From positions 1,302,001 to 1,366,000 of the forward strand of contig NZ_CP121112.1 of assembly GCF_029625295.1 (NCBI RefSeq): DNA of 64,000 bases, written 5' to 3'. The notes beneath the pieces were generated by a model, which saw nothing but the letters and a program-made list of their open reading frames with translations, ran no database searches and was not told the origin of the DNA. The position numbers and the translations under genes are program-made. Position 1 is the stretch's first letter; every line of letters starts with the position of its first letter. The stretch comes from Flavobacterium gyeonganense. GTDB lineage: Bacteria; Bacteroidota; Bacteroidia; Flavobacteriales; Flavobacteriaceae. Positions 9,352 to 19,493 of the stretch are shown here, piece after piece.

Positions 9352-10296
9352 TTAGTATTGAAAATTTACACTTACAAAAATACTAATTAATGGTTTTAAA
9401 AATCCTTTTAAAATTAAAATCGGTTTCCTTTTTTTCTGCCTTAAAAATTCCATTAGATAAGAACCATATCCTGATTTAATCAATGGTAAAGCAAGTTCTT
9501 CTAGTTCTCCATCTGAGATAAACCCTTGTCGCCACGCAATTTCTTCAATGCAACCTACTTTTAATCCCTGTCTTTCTTCTAGAACCTGAACAAATTGTCC
9601 CGCCTGCATTAAGCTATTAAAGGTCCCTGTATCAAGCCAGGCTGTTCCTCTGCTTAAAATACCAACCTTTAACAAACCTTTTTCTAAATATGCTTTGTTT
9701 ACATCGGTGATTTCATATTCACCTCTGGCACTTGGCTTAATACTTTTAGCAATTTCTACAACTGAATTATCATAAAAATATAATCCCGGAACTGCATAAC
9801 TTGATTTTGGATTTTGAGGCTTTTCTTCGATAGAAATAGCTTGTAGATTTTCATCAAATTCTACTACTCCATACCTTTCGGGATCAGAAACATGATATGC
9901 AAAAACTACAGCTCCGTTAGGCTTTGTATTTGACTTTAAAAGTTCCTGCATATTAGATCCAAAAAAAATGTTATCTCCCAATATTAAAGCTACATCATCA
10001 TTGCCTATAAACTCTTCACCGATTACAAAAGCCTGAGCCAAACCATTTGGGACAGCCTGTTCCGCATAACTGAATTTACATCCTAAGTTAGAACCGTCTC
10101 CTAACAGTTTTTTAAAATTAGGTAAATCGTGAGGTGTAGAAATAATCAATATTTCATTTATCCCCGACATCATTAGTGTTGATAATGGATAATAAATCAT
10201 TGGTTTATCATACACTGGCATCATTTGCTTGCTCATAGCTAGTGTTAATGGATGTAAACGGGTGCCGGAACCTCCCGCAAGTATAATTCCTTTCAT
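9352..10296 (-). CDS. rfbA: Glucose-1-phosphate thymidylyltransferase
   Basis: First enzyme of dTDP-sugar synthesis: glucose-1-P plus dTTP gives dTDP-glucose. Motifs seen are the N-terminal [30 protein letters not shown] (metal site) and EEKPQNPKS. At 314 residues it is ~20 longer than usual (about 290). The last ~25 residues after [10 protein letters not shown] look like read-through: adding one A to the run of seven near 9430-9440 would give a shorter end ([10 protein letters not shown]...KTIN). I cannot decide whether the tail is real. It lies downstream of rfbD and upstream of pglF. Confidence 0.92.
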   Translation of the reverse strand: MKGIILAGGSGTRLHPLTLAMSKQMMPVYDKPMIYYPLSTLMMSGINEILIISTPHDLPNFKKLLGDGSNLGCKFSYAEQAVPNGLAQAFVIGEEFIGNDDVALILGDNIFFGSNMQELLKSNTKPNGAVVFAYHVSDPERYGVVEFDENLQAISIEEKPQNPKSSYAVPGLYFYDNSVVEIAKSIKPSARGEYEITDVNKAYLEKGLLKVGILSRGTAWLDTGTFNSLMQAGQFVQVLEERQGLKVGCIEEIAWRQGFISDGELEELALPLIKSGYGSYLMEFLRQKKRKPILILKGFLKPLISIFVSVNFQY

Positions 10297-10335
10297 AAGC
10301 TAGTGTTATTTATATACTAAATCGTAATTTCTAAT

Positions 10336-11177
10336 TTAAAACATCTTCTTTAAACTTTCTTTATAATTGGGAATATCCAAATTATAAACTTTTTTTATTT
10401 TTTCTTATCCAATAATGAAAATTCAGGACGTTTTGCCGGAGTTGGATATGATGAAGATGGAATACCTCCTACATCACAATTATAATCTCCAAGTTCTTGG
10501 ATACTCAACGCAAATTCATACCAGCTTATTTCACCCTCATTAGAATAATTATAGATTCCGGGTAACCATTTTTCGGCTTCCAAAATAAGTATCATGGCTT
10601 TTGCCAGATCTGCAGCATAAGTAGGAGAACCAACCTGATCATTTACTACATTAACTGTATCCTTCTCATTCATAAGTCGCTGCATTGTTTTAACAAAATT
10701 ATTTCCAAATTTACTATACACCCAGGAAGTCCTGATAACAATAGAGTCTGGATTTTCTTTTAAACAAGCTGTTTCACCTGCTAATTTACTGGCACCATAG
10801 CTATTTATTGGATTTGTTTGCGCCTCTTCATCCAAAGCTACTGAAGAAGTGCCATCAAATACATAATCTGTAGAAATATGAATTAATTTTACATTATTGT
10901 CTTTTGCATATTTCGCTATTAATTCTACTGCTAAATGATTTACTGTAAAAGCCAGTTTTTTTTCTGATTCTGCCTTATCAACAGCTGTGTAAGCTCCACA
11001 ATTTAAAATTATATTCGGTCTTATTTCATTCAACTGAGTTTTTAGCAGATCCAGATTATCTAAAGTGACCTGAGTTCTGTCTGCAAAGATCCATTCATAC
11101 TGAGAATAATCAGAGGAAAGTTCTGAAAGTTCTGACCCTAATTGTCCTTTCGCTCCTGTTACTAAAATTTTTTTCAT
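10336..11177 (-). CDS. rfbD: dTDP-4-dehydrorhamnose reductase (frameshifted near its 3' end)
   Basis: Final step of dTDP-L-rhamnose synthesis. Motifs are VTGAKGQLGSEL (NAD(P) site), STDYVFDG and the catalytic YGASK. As written the reading frame stops at 10395 after SLLDKKK. Directly beyond, in the next frame, lies the normal RmlD C-terminus (IKKVYNLDIPNYKESLKKMF, stop 10336-10338). Adding one A to the run of six A (minus strand, about 10402-10407) joins them into a 280-residue protein, the usual family length. The ATG overlaps the rfbC stop by one base (TAATG). Confidence 0.9.
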
Positions 11178-11725
11178 TAAAACAGACTATTACAGTTTTG
11201 GATAAAAGGCAAAACCTGATCTTTTTCAGAGACAATTGCATCATTTAGATCTATTCCCCAATCAATACTTAAGGATGGATCATCAAATTTGATTCCGCCT
11301 TCTGAACCTTTGTTATAAAATTGGTCACATTTATACATTACAGATGCTGTTTCACTGAGAACAGAAAAACCATGAGCAAATCCCTGAGGAACCAGCAATT
11401 GCTTTTTATTTTCTGCAGAAAGTAATATACTAAATGACTTTCCGTAAGTTGAAGAATCCTTTCTTAAATCTATTGCTACATCCATTATTTCTCCTTCCAG
11501 AACCCTAACCAGTTTTGTTTGTGCAAAAGGAGGGTTTTGATAATGTAAACCACGTAAAGTATCTTTTTTAGAAAAAGACTGGTTATCCTGAACAAATTCA
11601 ATATCTATTCCTAAATTTTGAAATTTTGTCTTACTATAAGCTTCAAAAAAATAACCTCTCTCATCGCCAAAAACTGTTGGCTCAACTATTAATAAATCTT
11701 TTATAAATGTTTCTTCAATTTTCAT
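11177..11725 (-). CDS. rfbC: dTDP-4-dehydrorhamnose 3,5-epimerase
   Basis: A 182-residue cupin-fold enzyme, the standard RmlC length. Motifs are DERGYFFE, RGLHYQNPPFAQTKLVRV with the catalytic His, VAIDLRKDSSTYGK with the catalytic Asp, and VPQGFAHGFSVLSE. It converts dTDP-4-keto-6-deoxy-glucose to the rhamno isomer, between RmlB (26163-27209) and RmlD next door. Its ATG lies one base after the true stop of the preceding aminotransferase gene, so the genes are tightly packed. Confidence 0.94.
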   Translation of the reverse strand: MKIEETFIKDLLIVEPTVFGDERGYFFEAYSKTKFQNLGIDIEFVQDNQSFSKKDTLRGLHYQNPPFAQTKLVRVLEGEIMDVAIDLRKDSSTYGKSFSILLSAENKKQLLVPQGFAHGFSVLSETASVMYKCDQFYNKGSEGGIKFDDPSLSIDWGIDLNDAIVSEKDQVLPFIQNCNSLF

Positions 11726-11726
11726 T

Positions 11727-12871
11727 TTAACTATTATAATTATTCAAGAAGTTATGAATTACCTCTTTTATTCTGTCTTTTTCTTGTTCTGTCAGATGAG
11801 AGCCAGAAGGCAGACACAGCCCTCTTGTAAATAAATTTTCAGCTACATTACCGCCGTAATAGGGATAACCTGAAAAAAGCGGCTGTAAATGCATGGGTTT
11901 CCAAATAGGCCGGCATTCAATATTGGCAGTTTCAAATGCAAGCCTTAAAGTTTTCCGGTTTATATTTTTATTCTCATTAATTAAAATTGTACTTAACCAA
12001 TAATTAGAAAAAAATCATCATTGGCTGTCTGGAATACTTCTATTTCTTTTACATTCTTAAAGATTTCCTTGTAAAAGTGATTCATCTCTATTCTGGAGTC
12101 TATATTTTTATCCAAAATCTCCATCTGACCAAGTCCGACTCCGGCACAAATATTACTCATCCTGTAGTTATAGCCTATTTCACTATGCTGATAATGCACC
12201 GCTTCATCTTTTGATTGGGTTGCATAAAAAATGGCTTTCTCTTTTGCTTGTTTTGATTTCGAAATTAAAGCCCCTCCTCCTGATGTGGTTATGATTTTAT
12301 TACCATTAAAAGACAAAACTCCAAATGTCCCAAACGTCCCGCATTTCTTGCCTTTGTAGGAACTTCCTAAAGCCTCTGCACTATCCTCAATAACTGGAAT
12401 TTCATATCGTCCGGCAATTGCATGAATTTCATCAACTTTGTATGGAGTACCATACAAATGAACAGCTATAATTGCTTTAGGTTTTTTTCCTTTTTCAATT
12501 CTTTCGCAAATTGCTTTTTCAAGGTTCTCAGGGCACATATTCCAGGTTTCGGGCTCGCTGTCTACAAATACCGGAATTGCTCTTTGATATAAAATTGGAT
12601 TAGCCGATGCCGAAAACGTTAAACTTTGACAAATTACTTCATCATCAATTCCAACTCCTAATGAAACTAAAGCCAAATGAATTGCAGATGTTCCCGAATT
12701 TACTGCTGTTACATGCGAGTCAGCACCAAGATAATTTTCTAAAACTTTTTCAAAATCATTTACATTTGGCCCTCCTGAAGTAATCCAGTTATCATCAAAT
12801 GCTTTCTGGATATACTGTTTTTCAAAACCGCTTTGTTTTGAGAGTGATAAAAAAATTCGTTTATTCTTCAT
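11727..12871 (-). CDS. DegT/DnrJ/EryC1 sugar aminotransferase (frameshifted)
   Basis: PLP-dependent aminotransferase acting on a keto-sugar nucleotide. It starts MKNKRIFLS at 12871 (an upstream in-frame ATG would lie deep in the previous gene). Motifs are NSGTSAIHLAL, VIEDSAEALGS with the PLP-contacting Asp, and SFNGNKIITT with the Schiff-base Lys. The frame stops at 11993 after NDDFFLIIG. In the next frame the family C-terminus continues (NYWLSTILINE ... VIHNFLNNYNS, stop 11727-11729). Restoring one A in the run at 12008-12014 gives 381 residues, the normal size. Likely substrate is the 4-keto sugar made by PglF, which is an inference from the neighbourhood. It overlaps the upstream cupin gene by 11 bases. 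Confidence 0.88.
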
Positions 12872-13289
12872 TAATTTGCCAATAATCTGAAGCATAACGA
12901 ACATCATCTTCTGCGACTGCAGCCAATGGCAAAGTAGAAAATGACATTAATTTTGACCCTGCTTCTAAAGATTCAATTGCATTTGCATAACCTGCAGGGA
13001 TATGTACAATTTTACTTTCTTCAGTATTCATGATTATAGTTTCAACTTGTAAATCTTTTGAGGGATTTTCCCAGTTATCAATTTTCACAAAGTGAATTTT
13101 GAATGCACCATTAATGCAATAAAAATTTTTAGCATCTAGTTTATGTCCTTGCCATGCGCGGATTGGATTTTCATCAGAATTGCTGATGATGTAAAATCTT
13201 TCGATGTTCTTAAAACTAAAATCATTTACATAAGAAATAGTTCCTCTGTGATCGGAAAAATTTCCTCCTTGAATTACTTTAGCCTCCAT
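12861..13289 (-). CDS. Cupin-fold sugar isomerase/epimerase-like protein (WxcM/FdtA-like)
   Basis: A 142-residue single-domain beta-helix protein. It has the pattern GNFSDHRGTISYVNDF, RAWQGHKLDAKNFYCINGAF and VHIPAGYANAIESLEAGS, which matches the small 'sugar epimerase' cupins related to RmlC and to dTDP-3,4-ketohexose isomerases. Such proteins sit next to DegT aminotransferases in polysaccharide loci and supply their keto-sugar substrate. It sits immediately upstream of, and overlaps, the DegT gene, and its ATG abuts the stop of the transferase gene upstream. Exact reaction unknown. Confidence 0.65.
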   Translation of the reverse strand: MEAKVIQGGNFSDHRGTISYVNDFSFKNIERFYIISNSDENPIRAWQGHKLDAKNFYCINGAFKIHFVKIDNWENPSKDLQVETIIMNTEESKIVHIPAGYANAIESLEAGSKLMSFSTLPLAAVAEDDVRYASDYWQINEE

Positions 13290-14251
13290 TAACTTAATTT
13301 TAAATTCTTTTTTTGCATTAAATAAAATTTAGAAGTATAGATTAAAAATAAAGGAACTATAACTATTACAAATATTACTAAAGTATGAACTTTTTGATAT
13401 AAAAATATTACCACCGCAGATACTGCTATTTGTACTAAAGCGTAATATAGTGCAACTAATCTGTGCTCAATTTTATATTCGTTGCTTAAAATCTGATATA
13501 AATATAAACGGTGAGCTTTAAAAATATTTTGTTTCAGATACAAACGATGCAATATAGTGCACACACCGTCCGTTCCATAAACTGCAAAAAACAAAATCCA
13601 GATCGCCGAATTTGTTATTAAAATTAATTTTAATATAAAATAAATCACCCAGAAAGCAATTGCTATACTTCCAACATCACCTGCAAAACACTTCGCTCTT
13701 TTTCTATAATTGAAGAACAGAAAAACCAAACTCGCAATCATGGAGTATTTTATAAAAATGCCGTCTGTAAATAACTGAATATTTTTATTGACATACAATA
13801 ATGACCCCATAATTACCAAAGTGTATAAGCCTGTAATACCATTTATACCGTCCATGAAGTTATAAATGTTTATAAAACCAATTCCTGCAATATAAATCAA
13901 TACAATAATAAAAAATGACGTATTATTAAAAACTCCTAAATCCAAAAGCAGCAGGGTGAGTGCCAGAAAATGAACTGAAATCCTTATTTTATTTGATAAG
14001 CTCTGAATATCATCCCAAAAACTGACTAAGCTGACCAATGTAATGCCTGTAAACAATAAATAATTAGTCTGCATATGTTTTGTAAAATAAATTAGGGCAG
14101 AGAACCAAAAAATAATCCCGCCGCCTCGTAATGTGATTTCTGTATGAGAGCTTCTCTCGTTGGGTTTATCGATGATATTAAAATGATTTGCTACCTTAAA
14201 GTACAGTAGCATTAAAATCATTAAGAGAAAACCTAATATTGTGTATTGCAT
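13289..14251 (-). CDS. Undecaprenyl-phosphate HexNAc-1-phosphate transferase (WecA/WbpL family)
   Basis: A 320-residue polytopic membrane enzyme of the MraY/WecA superfamily, about ten membrane segments. Family signatures are RSSHTEITLRGGG near residue 33, NFMDGINGITG with the catalytic/metal Asp pair near 130, and CFAGDVGSIAIAF near 190. It transfers a sugar-1-phosphate from a UDP-HexNAc donor to undecaprenyl phosphate and so starts repeat-unit synthesis. The neighbouring PglF and NAD-dependent reductase suggest UDP-QuiNAc or UDP-FucNAc as donor (WbpL-like), which is inference. Confidence 0.88.
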   Translation of the reverse strand: MQYTILGFLLMILMLLYFKVANHFNIIDKPNERSSHTEITLRGGGIIFWFSALIYFTKHMQTNYLLFTGITLVSLVSFWDDIQSLSNKIRISVHFLALTLLLLDLGVFNNTSFFIIVLIYIAGIGFINIYNFMDGINGITGLYTLVIMGSLLYVNKNIQLFTDGIFIKYSMIASLVFLFFNYRKRAKCFAGDVGSIAIAFWVIYFILKLILITNSAIWILFFAVYGTDGVCTILHRLYLKQNIFKAHRLYLYQILSNEYKIEHRLVALYYALVQIAVSAVVIFLYQKVHTLVIFVIVIVPLFLIYTSKFYLMQKKNLKLS

Positions 14252-14364
14252 TTATTTCATTATTTAAAAAAGCTGATATGCTGATATAACACATCGGATG
14301 TATGATATATTCTTATACTTTTAAAATCTGTAGTAAAAACATTAAAAATAAAAATCACCAGTCG

Positions 14365-15258
14365 CTAAGTTTTAAACGACTCAAAAGTTTTCAACAACCC
14401 TGTCCTTGCTTCAACAGGCATTGGCTTTCCTATAGCTTTAACTATTTTCGAATTACTAACCACATAATTCTCCGTTAGTTTTTGTAAACGTTCAGAATTA
14501 AGCGGAAGACAAATTTTATCCCCCATATGGGCTAAAAATTTTATAAAATCTGCATTAATTTTCCAAATTTTCGTTTTCTTTCCCAAACTTTCTCCTAACA
14601 ATTGAATCAGTTCATTGGTAGACAAGGAAATATCATCCGCTACCTGATAGACTCCTGAAGGAACTGATGTATTTTCAAGCAATTCTTTAATCACAAAACA
14701 AAGATTTTCAATACTCAAAAAAGAACGTTTATTATCAAATGCTCCCAATGGCCAAGGCCATCCTTTTATAGTCATTTGGTATAACAAATTCAAATTTCCT
14801 TTATTTCCTGGCCCATGAATCATACAAGGCCTTAGAATATACACTCGTTTACCTTTTGGCAATTCTTTACTTAATATATATTGTTCTGCTTGACGCTTTG
14901 CAACACCATAATGTGTTTTAGGGTTTGGAATTTCATCCTCATTTAATATTCCCTTAACCCGATCTGCTACAGCTTTTACTGTACTCATGAAAATAAAAAC
15001 TGTCGCTTCAGAAGCCAAAAAACCATCAAATAATTGTTTTGTCAACTCAAAATTGGCCTCATAATAATTTGAAGGATTTGATACCTTTTTTAAATCATGT
15101 GCTTTTCCTGCTAAATGAATTACAGCATTTCCATCTATTTCAAAATGTTGATTAGATAAATACCTAGCATTTAAAGATTCTACAACATTTGAGGTCTTTA
15201 AGTAATTATGAAGATTCCCTCCCACAAAGCCAGACACTCCTGTAATTATTATTTTCAT
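14365..15258 (-). CDS. NAD-dependent epimerase/reductase (WbpV-like)
   Basis: A 297-residue extended short-chain dehydrogenase. ITGVSGFVGGN is the NAD site, FMSTVKAV carries the catalytic Ser/Thr, and HYGVAKRQAEQY the catalytic Tyr and Lys (YxxxK). The size and the PCMIHGPGNKGN segment match the WbpV/WbpK-type enzymes that reduce the PglF/WbpM product to UDP-QuiNAc or UDP-FucNAc. It lies next to the WbpL-like transferase, the usual arrangement for such pairs. It starts directly at the stop of the upstream rhamnosyltransferase-like gene. Confidence 0.8.
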   Translation of the reverse strand: MKIIITGVSGFVGGNLHNYLKTSNVVESLNARYLSNQHFEIDGNAVIHLAGKAHDLKKVSNPSNYYEANFELTKQLFDGFLASEATVFIFMSTVKAVADRVKGILNEDEIPNPKTHYGVAKRQAEQYILSKELPKGKRVYILRPCMIHGPGNKGNLNLLYQMTIKGWPWPLGAFDNKRSFLSIENLCFVIKELLENTSVPSGVYQVADDISLSTNELIQLLGESLGKKTKIWKINADFIKFLAHMGDKICLPLNSERLQKLTENYVVSNSKIVKAIGKPMPVEARTGLLKTFESFKT

Positions 15259-16071
15259 TTATTGAAATTGAAGCAAGGCTTTTTTATTAATTTCTTTTCT
15301 ATTTTTATCAAAAAACCACCCCCACTTATTGAAATAAATAATTGCAGATGTAATATAGACCACGAACAATTTCAAACTTTTATTTGCACCAGAATTATAT
15401 CCATGAAAAACTGAAACTGATGGATAATAAACCGTTTTATAATTTTTATGCATTCTCCTTGATAAATCCCAATCTTCAAAATACATGAAAAATTTACTAT
15501 CATACATTCCTATTTTTTTAATAGCCTCCATATTGAGCAATGTAAAACAACCAGAAAGAACGGGAGCGTTATATATCTTACTCTGAGCCTCTCGAAGTTC
15601 GTAATTATTTATGAATTTTTGATATAGTACTGTATTCTTGCTCAATTTTCTCAGAATAATACTCCAAGGGCTAGGTAATAACTTTGGCAAATTTTGAATT
15701 GTTCCGTCTACATTCAATATTTGTGGCATCATCATACCTACAGTGGAATTATTTTTCATATAATTAGCCATTGACTCAATTACATTTACTGTGAAATAAA
15801 TATCTGGATTAATTATGAAATGATATTCAGATCCCATTTGAATGGCCTTTTCTATACCTATATTATGAGCAGCACCAAAGCCTGGATTAGAAGGATTATG
15901 GATATATTCTATGTTTATATTAATATCTTTTAAAACTTCTAGATCCCTATTTAATGAATTATCAATTAAAAATAAATGTAATGATATTTCTTTTTCAAAA
16001 ATTGATTTAATAGTTCTCGAAACTTCATTTTTTTTGTTATTGTATAGAACTATACTTGATGAAATTTTCAT
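15259..16071 (-). CDS. Family 2 glycosyltransferase, rhamnosyltransferase-like
   Basis: A 270-residue GT2 enzyme of the WbbL/RfbF subgroup. Motifs are SIVLYNNKKNEVSRTI, LFLIDNSLN, the typical NPSNPGFGAAHNIGI, IINPDIYF (metal site) and the acceptor motif FMYFEDWDLSRRM. In this subgroup dTDP-rhamnose is the common donor, and a complete rmlABCD set is present in the locus, so rhamnosyl transfer is a reasonable inference. The 40-base gap to the upstream GT4 has no visible signal. Confidence 0.85.
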   Translation of the reverse strand: MKISSSIVLYNNKKNEVSRTIKSIFEKEISLHLFLIDNSLNRDLEVLKDININIEYIHNPSNPGFGAAHNIGIEKAIQMGSEYHFIINPDIYFTVNVIESMANYMKNNSTVGMMMPQILNVDGTIQNLPKLLPSPWSIILRKLSKNTVLYQKFINNYELREAQSKIYNAPVLSGCFTLLNMEAIKKIGMYDSKFFMYFEDWDLSRRMHKNYKTVYYPSVSVFHGYNSGANKSLKLFVVYITSAIIYFNKWGWFFDKNRKEINKKALLQFQ

Positions 16072-16111
16072 TTTATTATTTGTTTAACTAGATTTATTTA
16101 CAAATTTCATT

Positions 16112-17164
16112 CTACTTAAGCATCTTTTCATAAAGTAGTAAGTAATTTTCTGACATATTATTGACACTGTACAGTTTATTAACTTTTTTATAAATGTTTT
16201 GTGAAAACATTTCACTATTTTTTTCTAAATTAATAATTGAATTCACCAGTGATTTTACGTCATCTAATTCAAAAAAAGAAACTTCATTTTTAGAAAATAA
16301 TTCTTTAAAAATTGGAATATTAGAGCATAGTGTTGGTAATGATGCGTTGCCAGCCTCTAATAAACTTAACGGAAAACCCTCTGAATAAGAAGACATTGCA
16401 TAAAAATCAAAAAACTTAAAATATCTAATTGCTTCCAATCGATAACCCAAAAATAAGATTTTATGACTAATTTTTAAATTAGCTGCCAACTTAACTAAAT
16501 TGTCTTTTTCTTTTCCATTTCCAATAACAATTAATGCAAAGTCATTTAGATATGGCAAAGCCATTATTATTTGAGCAATTCCTTTTCTTTTTGTTAACAG
16601 AGCTGAAATCCCAATAATTTTATATTTCTTTTTTAACTTTATTATTTCTTTTTTATCCATTTCATCTATCTCTTTCAATTCATCAAATTGAAAAAATGGT
16701 CTCCCATTGTAAATAGTATGAAGTTTGCTTACTTTAATTTTTTTAGCATATTGATTTCGCATTGTGTGAGTTAAGGTAACAATTGCTTGTTTGGATTTCA
16801 AAGATTCAATCCAAATTTTTTCAAATATGGCAGCTATTAGAAAATTATAACTGGACTTCAAATTTTGAAAAATATCCTGATGTAATGTAGATACGCATTT
16901 TGCTCTATTTACGCTTTTAGAATGATACCATATATACAAATCAGGTCTTAACATGTGAGTATGTATAATATCATAATCATCAAACTTAATTTTCTCCCTA
17001 AAAGATATTCTCGTAGTGGTACATGCCAATTTTAGCTCAGGATTTTCATCAAAATAATATACATCAATGTGATCTACTTTTTTTATTAATTCATTAATGA
17101 GATCCTTCACAACTATTACGGGACCTTGATTGGCTAAGCTAGGAATTATAAACGCAATTTTCAT
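16112..17164 (-). CDS. Family 4 glycosyltransferase
   Basis: A 350-residue GT-B fold enzyme. The N-terminal domain begins MKIAFIIPSLANQGP and includes DYDIIHTHMLRPDL; the C-terminal donor domain has GISALLTKRKGIAQII, IVIGNGKEKDNL and SEGFPLSLLEAGNASLP, the E-x7-E motif of retaining GT4 enzymes. It follows the polymerase gene by 8 bases, so it belongs to the same operon. Donor sugar unknown. Confidence 0.88.
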   Translation of the reverse strand: MKIAFIIPSLANQGPVIVVKDLINELIKKVDHIDVYYFDENPELKLACTTTRISFREKIKFDDYDIIHTHMLRPDLYIWYHSKSVNRAKCVSTLHQDIFQNLKSSYNFLIAAIFEKIWIESLKSKQAIVTLTHTMRNQYAKKIKVSKLHTIYNGRPFFQFDELKEIDEMDKKEIIKLKKKYKIIGISALLTKRKGIAQIIMALPYLNDFALIVIGNGKEKDNLVKLAANLKISHKILFLGYRLEAIRYFKFFDFYAMSSYSEGFPLSLLEAGNASLPTLCSNIPIFKELFSKNEVSFFELDDVKSLVNSIINLEKNSEMFSQNIYKKVNKLYSVNNMSENYLLLYEKMLK

Positions 17165-17172
17165 ATATTCTA

Positions 17173-18213
17173 TTATTTGTCAAATACAAATTGTACCAAC
17201 GATAAATCTTCCCATTTAGCATGAAAGGCGACAAATGAATAAGCTATAATTAAAAACAAAGTGATTCTTTTATATTTCAAAAAGAATAGTGAGGGAATTA
17301 AGACATGTTCTACATTGGAAAAAAGTGTTCCGATTCTTCCCGCTAACAATGCGAAACTATTAAATGCTGAAAGGCAAAAAAACGCGACTAAATAACTCGT
17401 TATCATCACATCAAAGCAAGGTACTTTTTGTTTAAAAAAATCATAATTTATCAACAATACAACAATAACTAAAATATGTTTTATTAAAACGGGATTTAAC
17501 AATCCTAAATTATAATTATATAGTTCATCATTCAAATAATAATAAATTATTTGAAGGTTTGTTATTTCTAATATATATTCAAAAAAAGTCTGATTTAAAA
17601 CGCCTCCTATTATCATACCTATTAAGAGTACATAGATAGCTCTCTTAATGCTAAACCAAGGGTATAGAAAATAAATAATAATAAAAAAATATCCTACAAA
17701 ATGAAAAAGCCCTGAAAACAATACTATAAATAAAGTTTTTAAAAAATTTCTATTTTCAATATAGGGGATACTAAACATAACTATACCTATAGCAAGAGAT
17801 GAACGTATTTGCATCATATCTCTTAATATAAAAGCATGTGAAAAATAAATGAGTACTGCTAAAAATATAAAAGGAGTATATTTCTTCAAAAACAGAAACA
17901 TTAAACCAACACTAAAAAAAGCAAAGAATAAAACAAAAAACTCCCATGAAAATCCCAACATTTTAAATCCATAAGCTAAATACCTATAGTTAGGTTCCAT
18001 ATTCATTGCAGACTCGCCCCAGTTTGGAGCTTGATCAAAACTCGCCATGTAAACCCCGTAATCTCTATCACCAAACCGAAGCCCACATATTAAAGCCAAT
18101 ATAAAATACAACAATATAGCTATTGATAGTTTTACTTTCGCTACAAGTTTTATGTAATCAAAAAAAGTAAAGAAAACAAGCAGTATATATAATACTATTA
18201 ATACCTTAAGCAT
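17173..18213 (-). CDS. EpsG-family polysaccharide polymerase (Wzy-like)
   Basis: A 346-residue integral membrane protein with about ten hydrophobic segments and the features of EpsG/Wzy polymerases: an early RFGDRDYGVYMASFDQ loop (EpsG proteins have a similar G-x-D-Y-x-Y stretch), GLFHFVGYF and a central RDMMQIRSSLAIGI. It would polymerise lipid-linked repeat units on the periplasmic face. The Wzx flippase (19490-20746) and Wzz-type co-polymerases are in the same operon, which fits the Wzx/Wzy pathway. Confidence 0.8.
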   Translation of the reverse strand: MLKVLIVLYILLVFFTFFDYIKLVAKVKLSIAILLYFILALICGLRFGDRDYGVYMASFDQAPNWGESAMNMEPNYRYLAYGFKMLGFSWEFFVLFFAFFSVGLMFLFLKKYTPFIFLAVLIYFSHAFILRDMMQIRSSLAIGIVMFSIPYIENRNFLKTLFIVLFSGLFHFVGYFFIIIYFLYPWFSIKRAIYVLLIGMIIGGVLNQTFFEYILEITNLQIIYYYLNDELYNYNLGLLNPVLIKHILVIVVLLINYDFFKQKVPCFDVMITSYLVAFFCLSAFNSFALLAGRIGTLFSNVEHVLIPSLFFLKYKRITLFLIIAYSFVAFHAKWEDLSLVQFVFDK

Positions 18214-18242
18214 GATAAAGTTTAAATAAACTAGGAATCATT

Positions 18243-19493
18243 TTAATGTCGGGTCAAAGAAAAAGATTTACCATTTTTTTTAATTTTGTAAAGTAACTCG
18301 TGCTTTATTAATGAAATTAAAATCAATAAATTTGTAATCCAGTTACTTTTCCATGTCCATCTTTCAGAACTTTGTATCATTTGCATGAAAATCATGGACG
18401 ATTTTTCTATATCAAAATCTTTCGATCTATTTCTTGCTTTATTACATTGTTCATAATAATCTTTTAAATCACTATTTTTCAATTTCAATATAAAATCTTT
18501 TATATCAAGCATTTTAAAATCTAATTGTTTTTCTTGATAGGAATAAGTATTTGTATCATGAAGAAATCCATAACTTAAAGCTTTTTGCTCATTTTCAATT
18601 CCAATCAAGGAAGGAATTCCACAAGCAGAAGCTTCTATTAATGCTGTACCGGCACCAATAAACATTAAAGAATTATTTATCTTCTCCTTAAAAAGACTAT
18701 ACGGTATTTCATTATGAAAAAACACTTGTTTTTCTAACTTTAGCTGCTTCACTAAATTCATCAGATTCTTTCTTTCTATTCCATCACCATATGATTCATA
18801 ACGAAGAGAAAGTCCTAAGTCATTAAATTTTTTGACAACTTCAATCATATGATAATTATACATTTTCCAAGGAGTTAAGCGACCAATAGAAACAATTCTG
18901 TCGTTCTGAACACCTGAAAAATTACCAAAGTATTTTTCTAATTCCACACCAATTGGGGCGATATAAGCATTCGTAAACTTATTATTGTACTCTTGATTAT
19001 AAAATTCCTTTGAAATCTCATTAAAAAAAGCACATTCATTCCAGGTATTAACTTTAATAAATTCCCCATCTTTCTTCCAAAAAAGTATGCATTGAACTTA
19101 TTGAAATTAAATTCATTGATATGATAAACTCCTGTCGTAACCGGAACTTTTAATAGGTTAATTTTACAACTGAAAAAAATTGAAAATACATCTGGTGCAT
19201 GTATATGGGATATGTCATTTAAAATGTCCCTTTTAATTTTATTTACCTTTATTGGAAATAATAATTTAAATACAGCTTTGTTTTTTTTAACAAAATCAGG
19301 TATATATAAATAATCATCGAGAAAATATATATCAGCATTAACTTTTAATTCTTCTAATAAAGTTTTGTCAACTTTATTAGAATAAAATAAAACCTTTACA
19401 TGAATATTTTTTTTTAAGCCTTTTAACAATTTTAACGATGAATAATTCTATTCCTCCTATTGGCAAACCAAAATAAACAAATAAAATCTTCAT
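18243..19493 (-). CDS. Family 4 glycosyltransferase with two frameshifts
   Basis: A GT-B enzyme split by two homopolymer indels. The true start is the ATG at 19493, which forms an ATGA overlap with the wzx stop; the frame reads MKILFVYFGLPIGGIELFIV...KRLKK. At 19407-19415 a run of nine T/A should be eight to continue into NIHVKVLFYSNKVD. At 19079-19084 a run of six should be seven, giving NAYFFWKKDGEF and then PIGVELEKYFGN, SIGRLTPWKM and the donor-site EASACGIPSL. Corrected length is 416 residues, the usual GT4 size. As deposited it would be annotated as two fragments (18938-19429 and 18243-18947). Confidence 0.85.
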
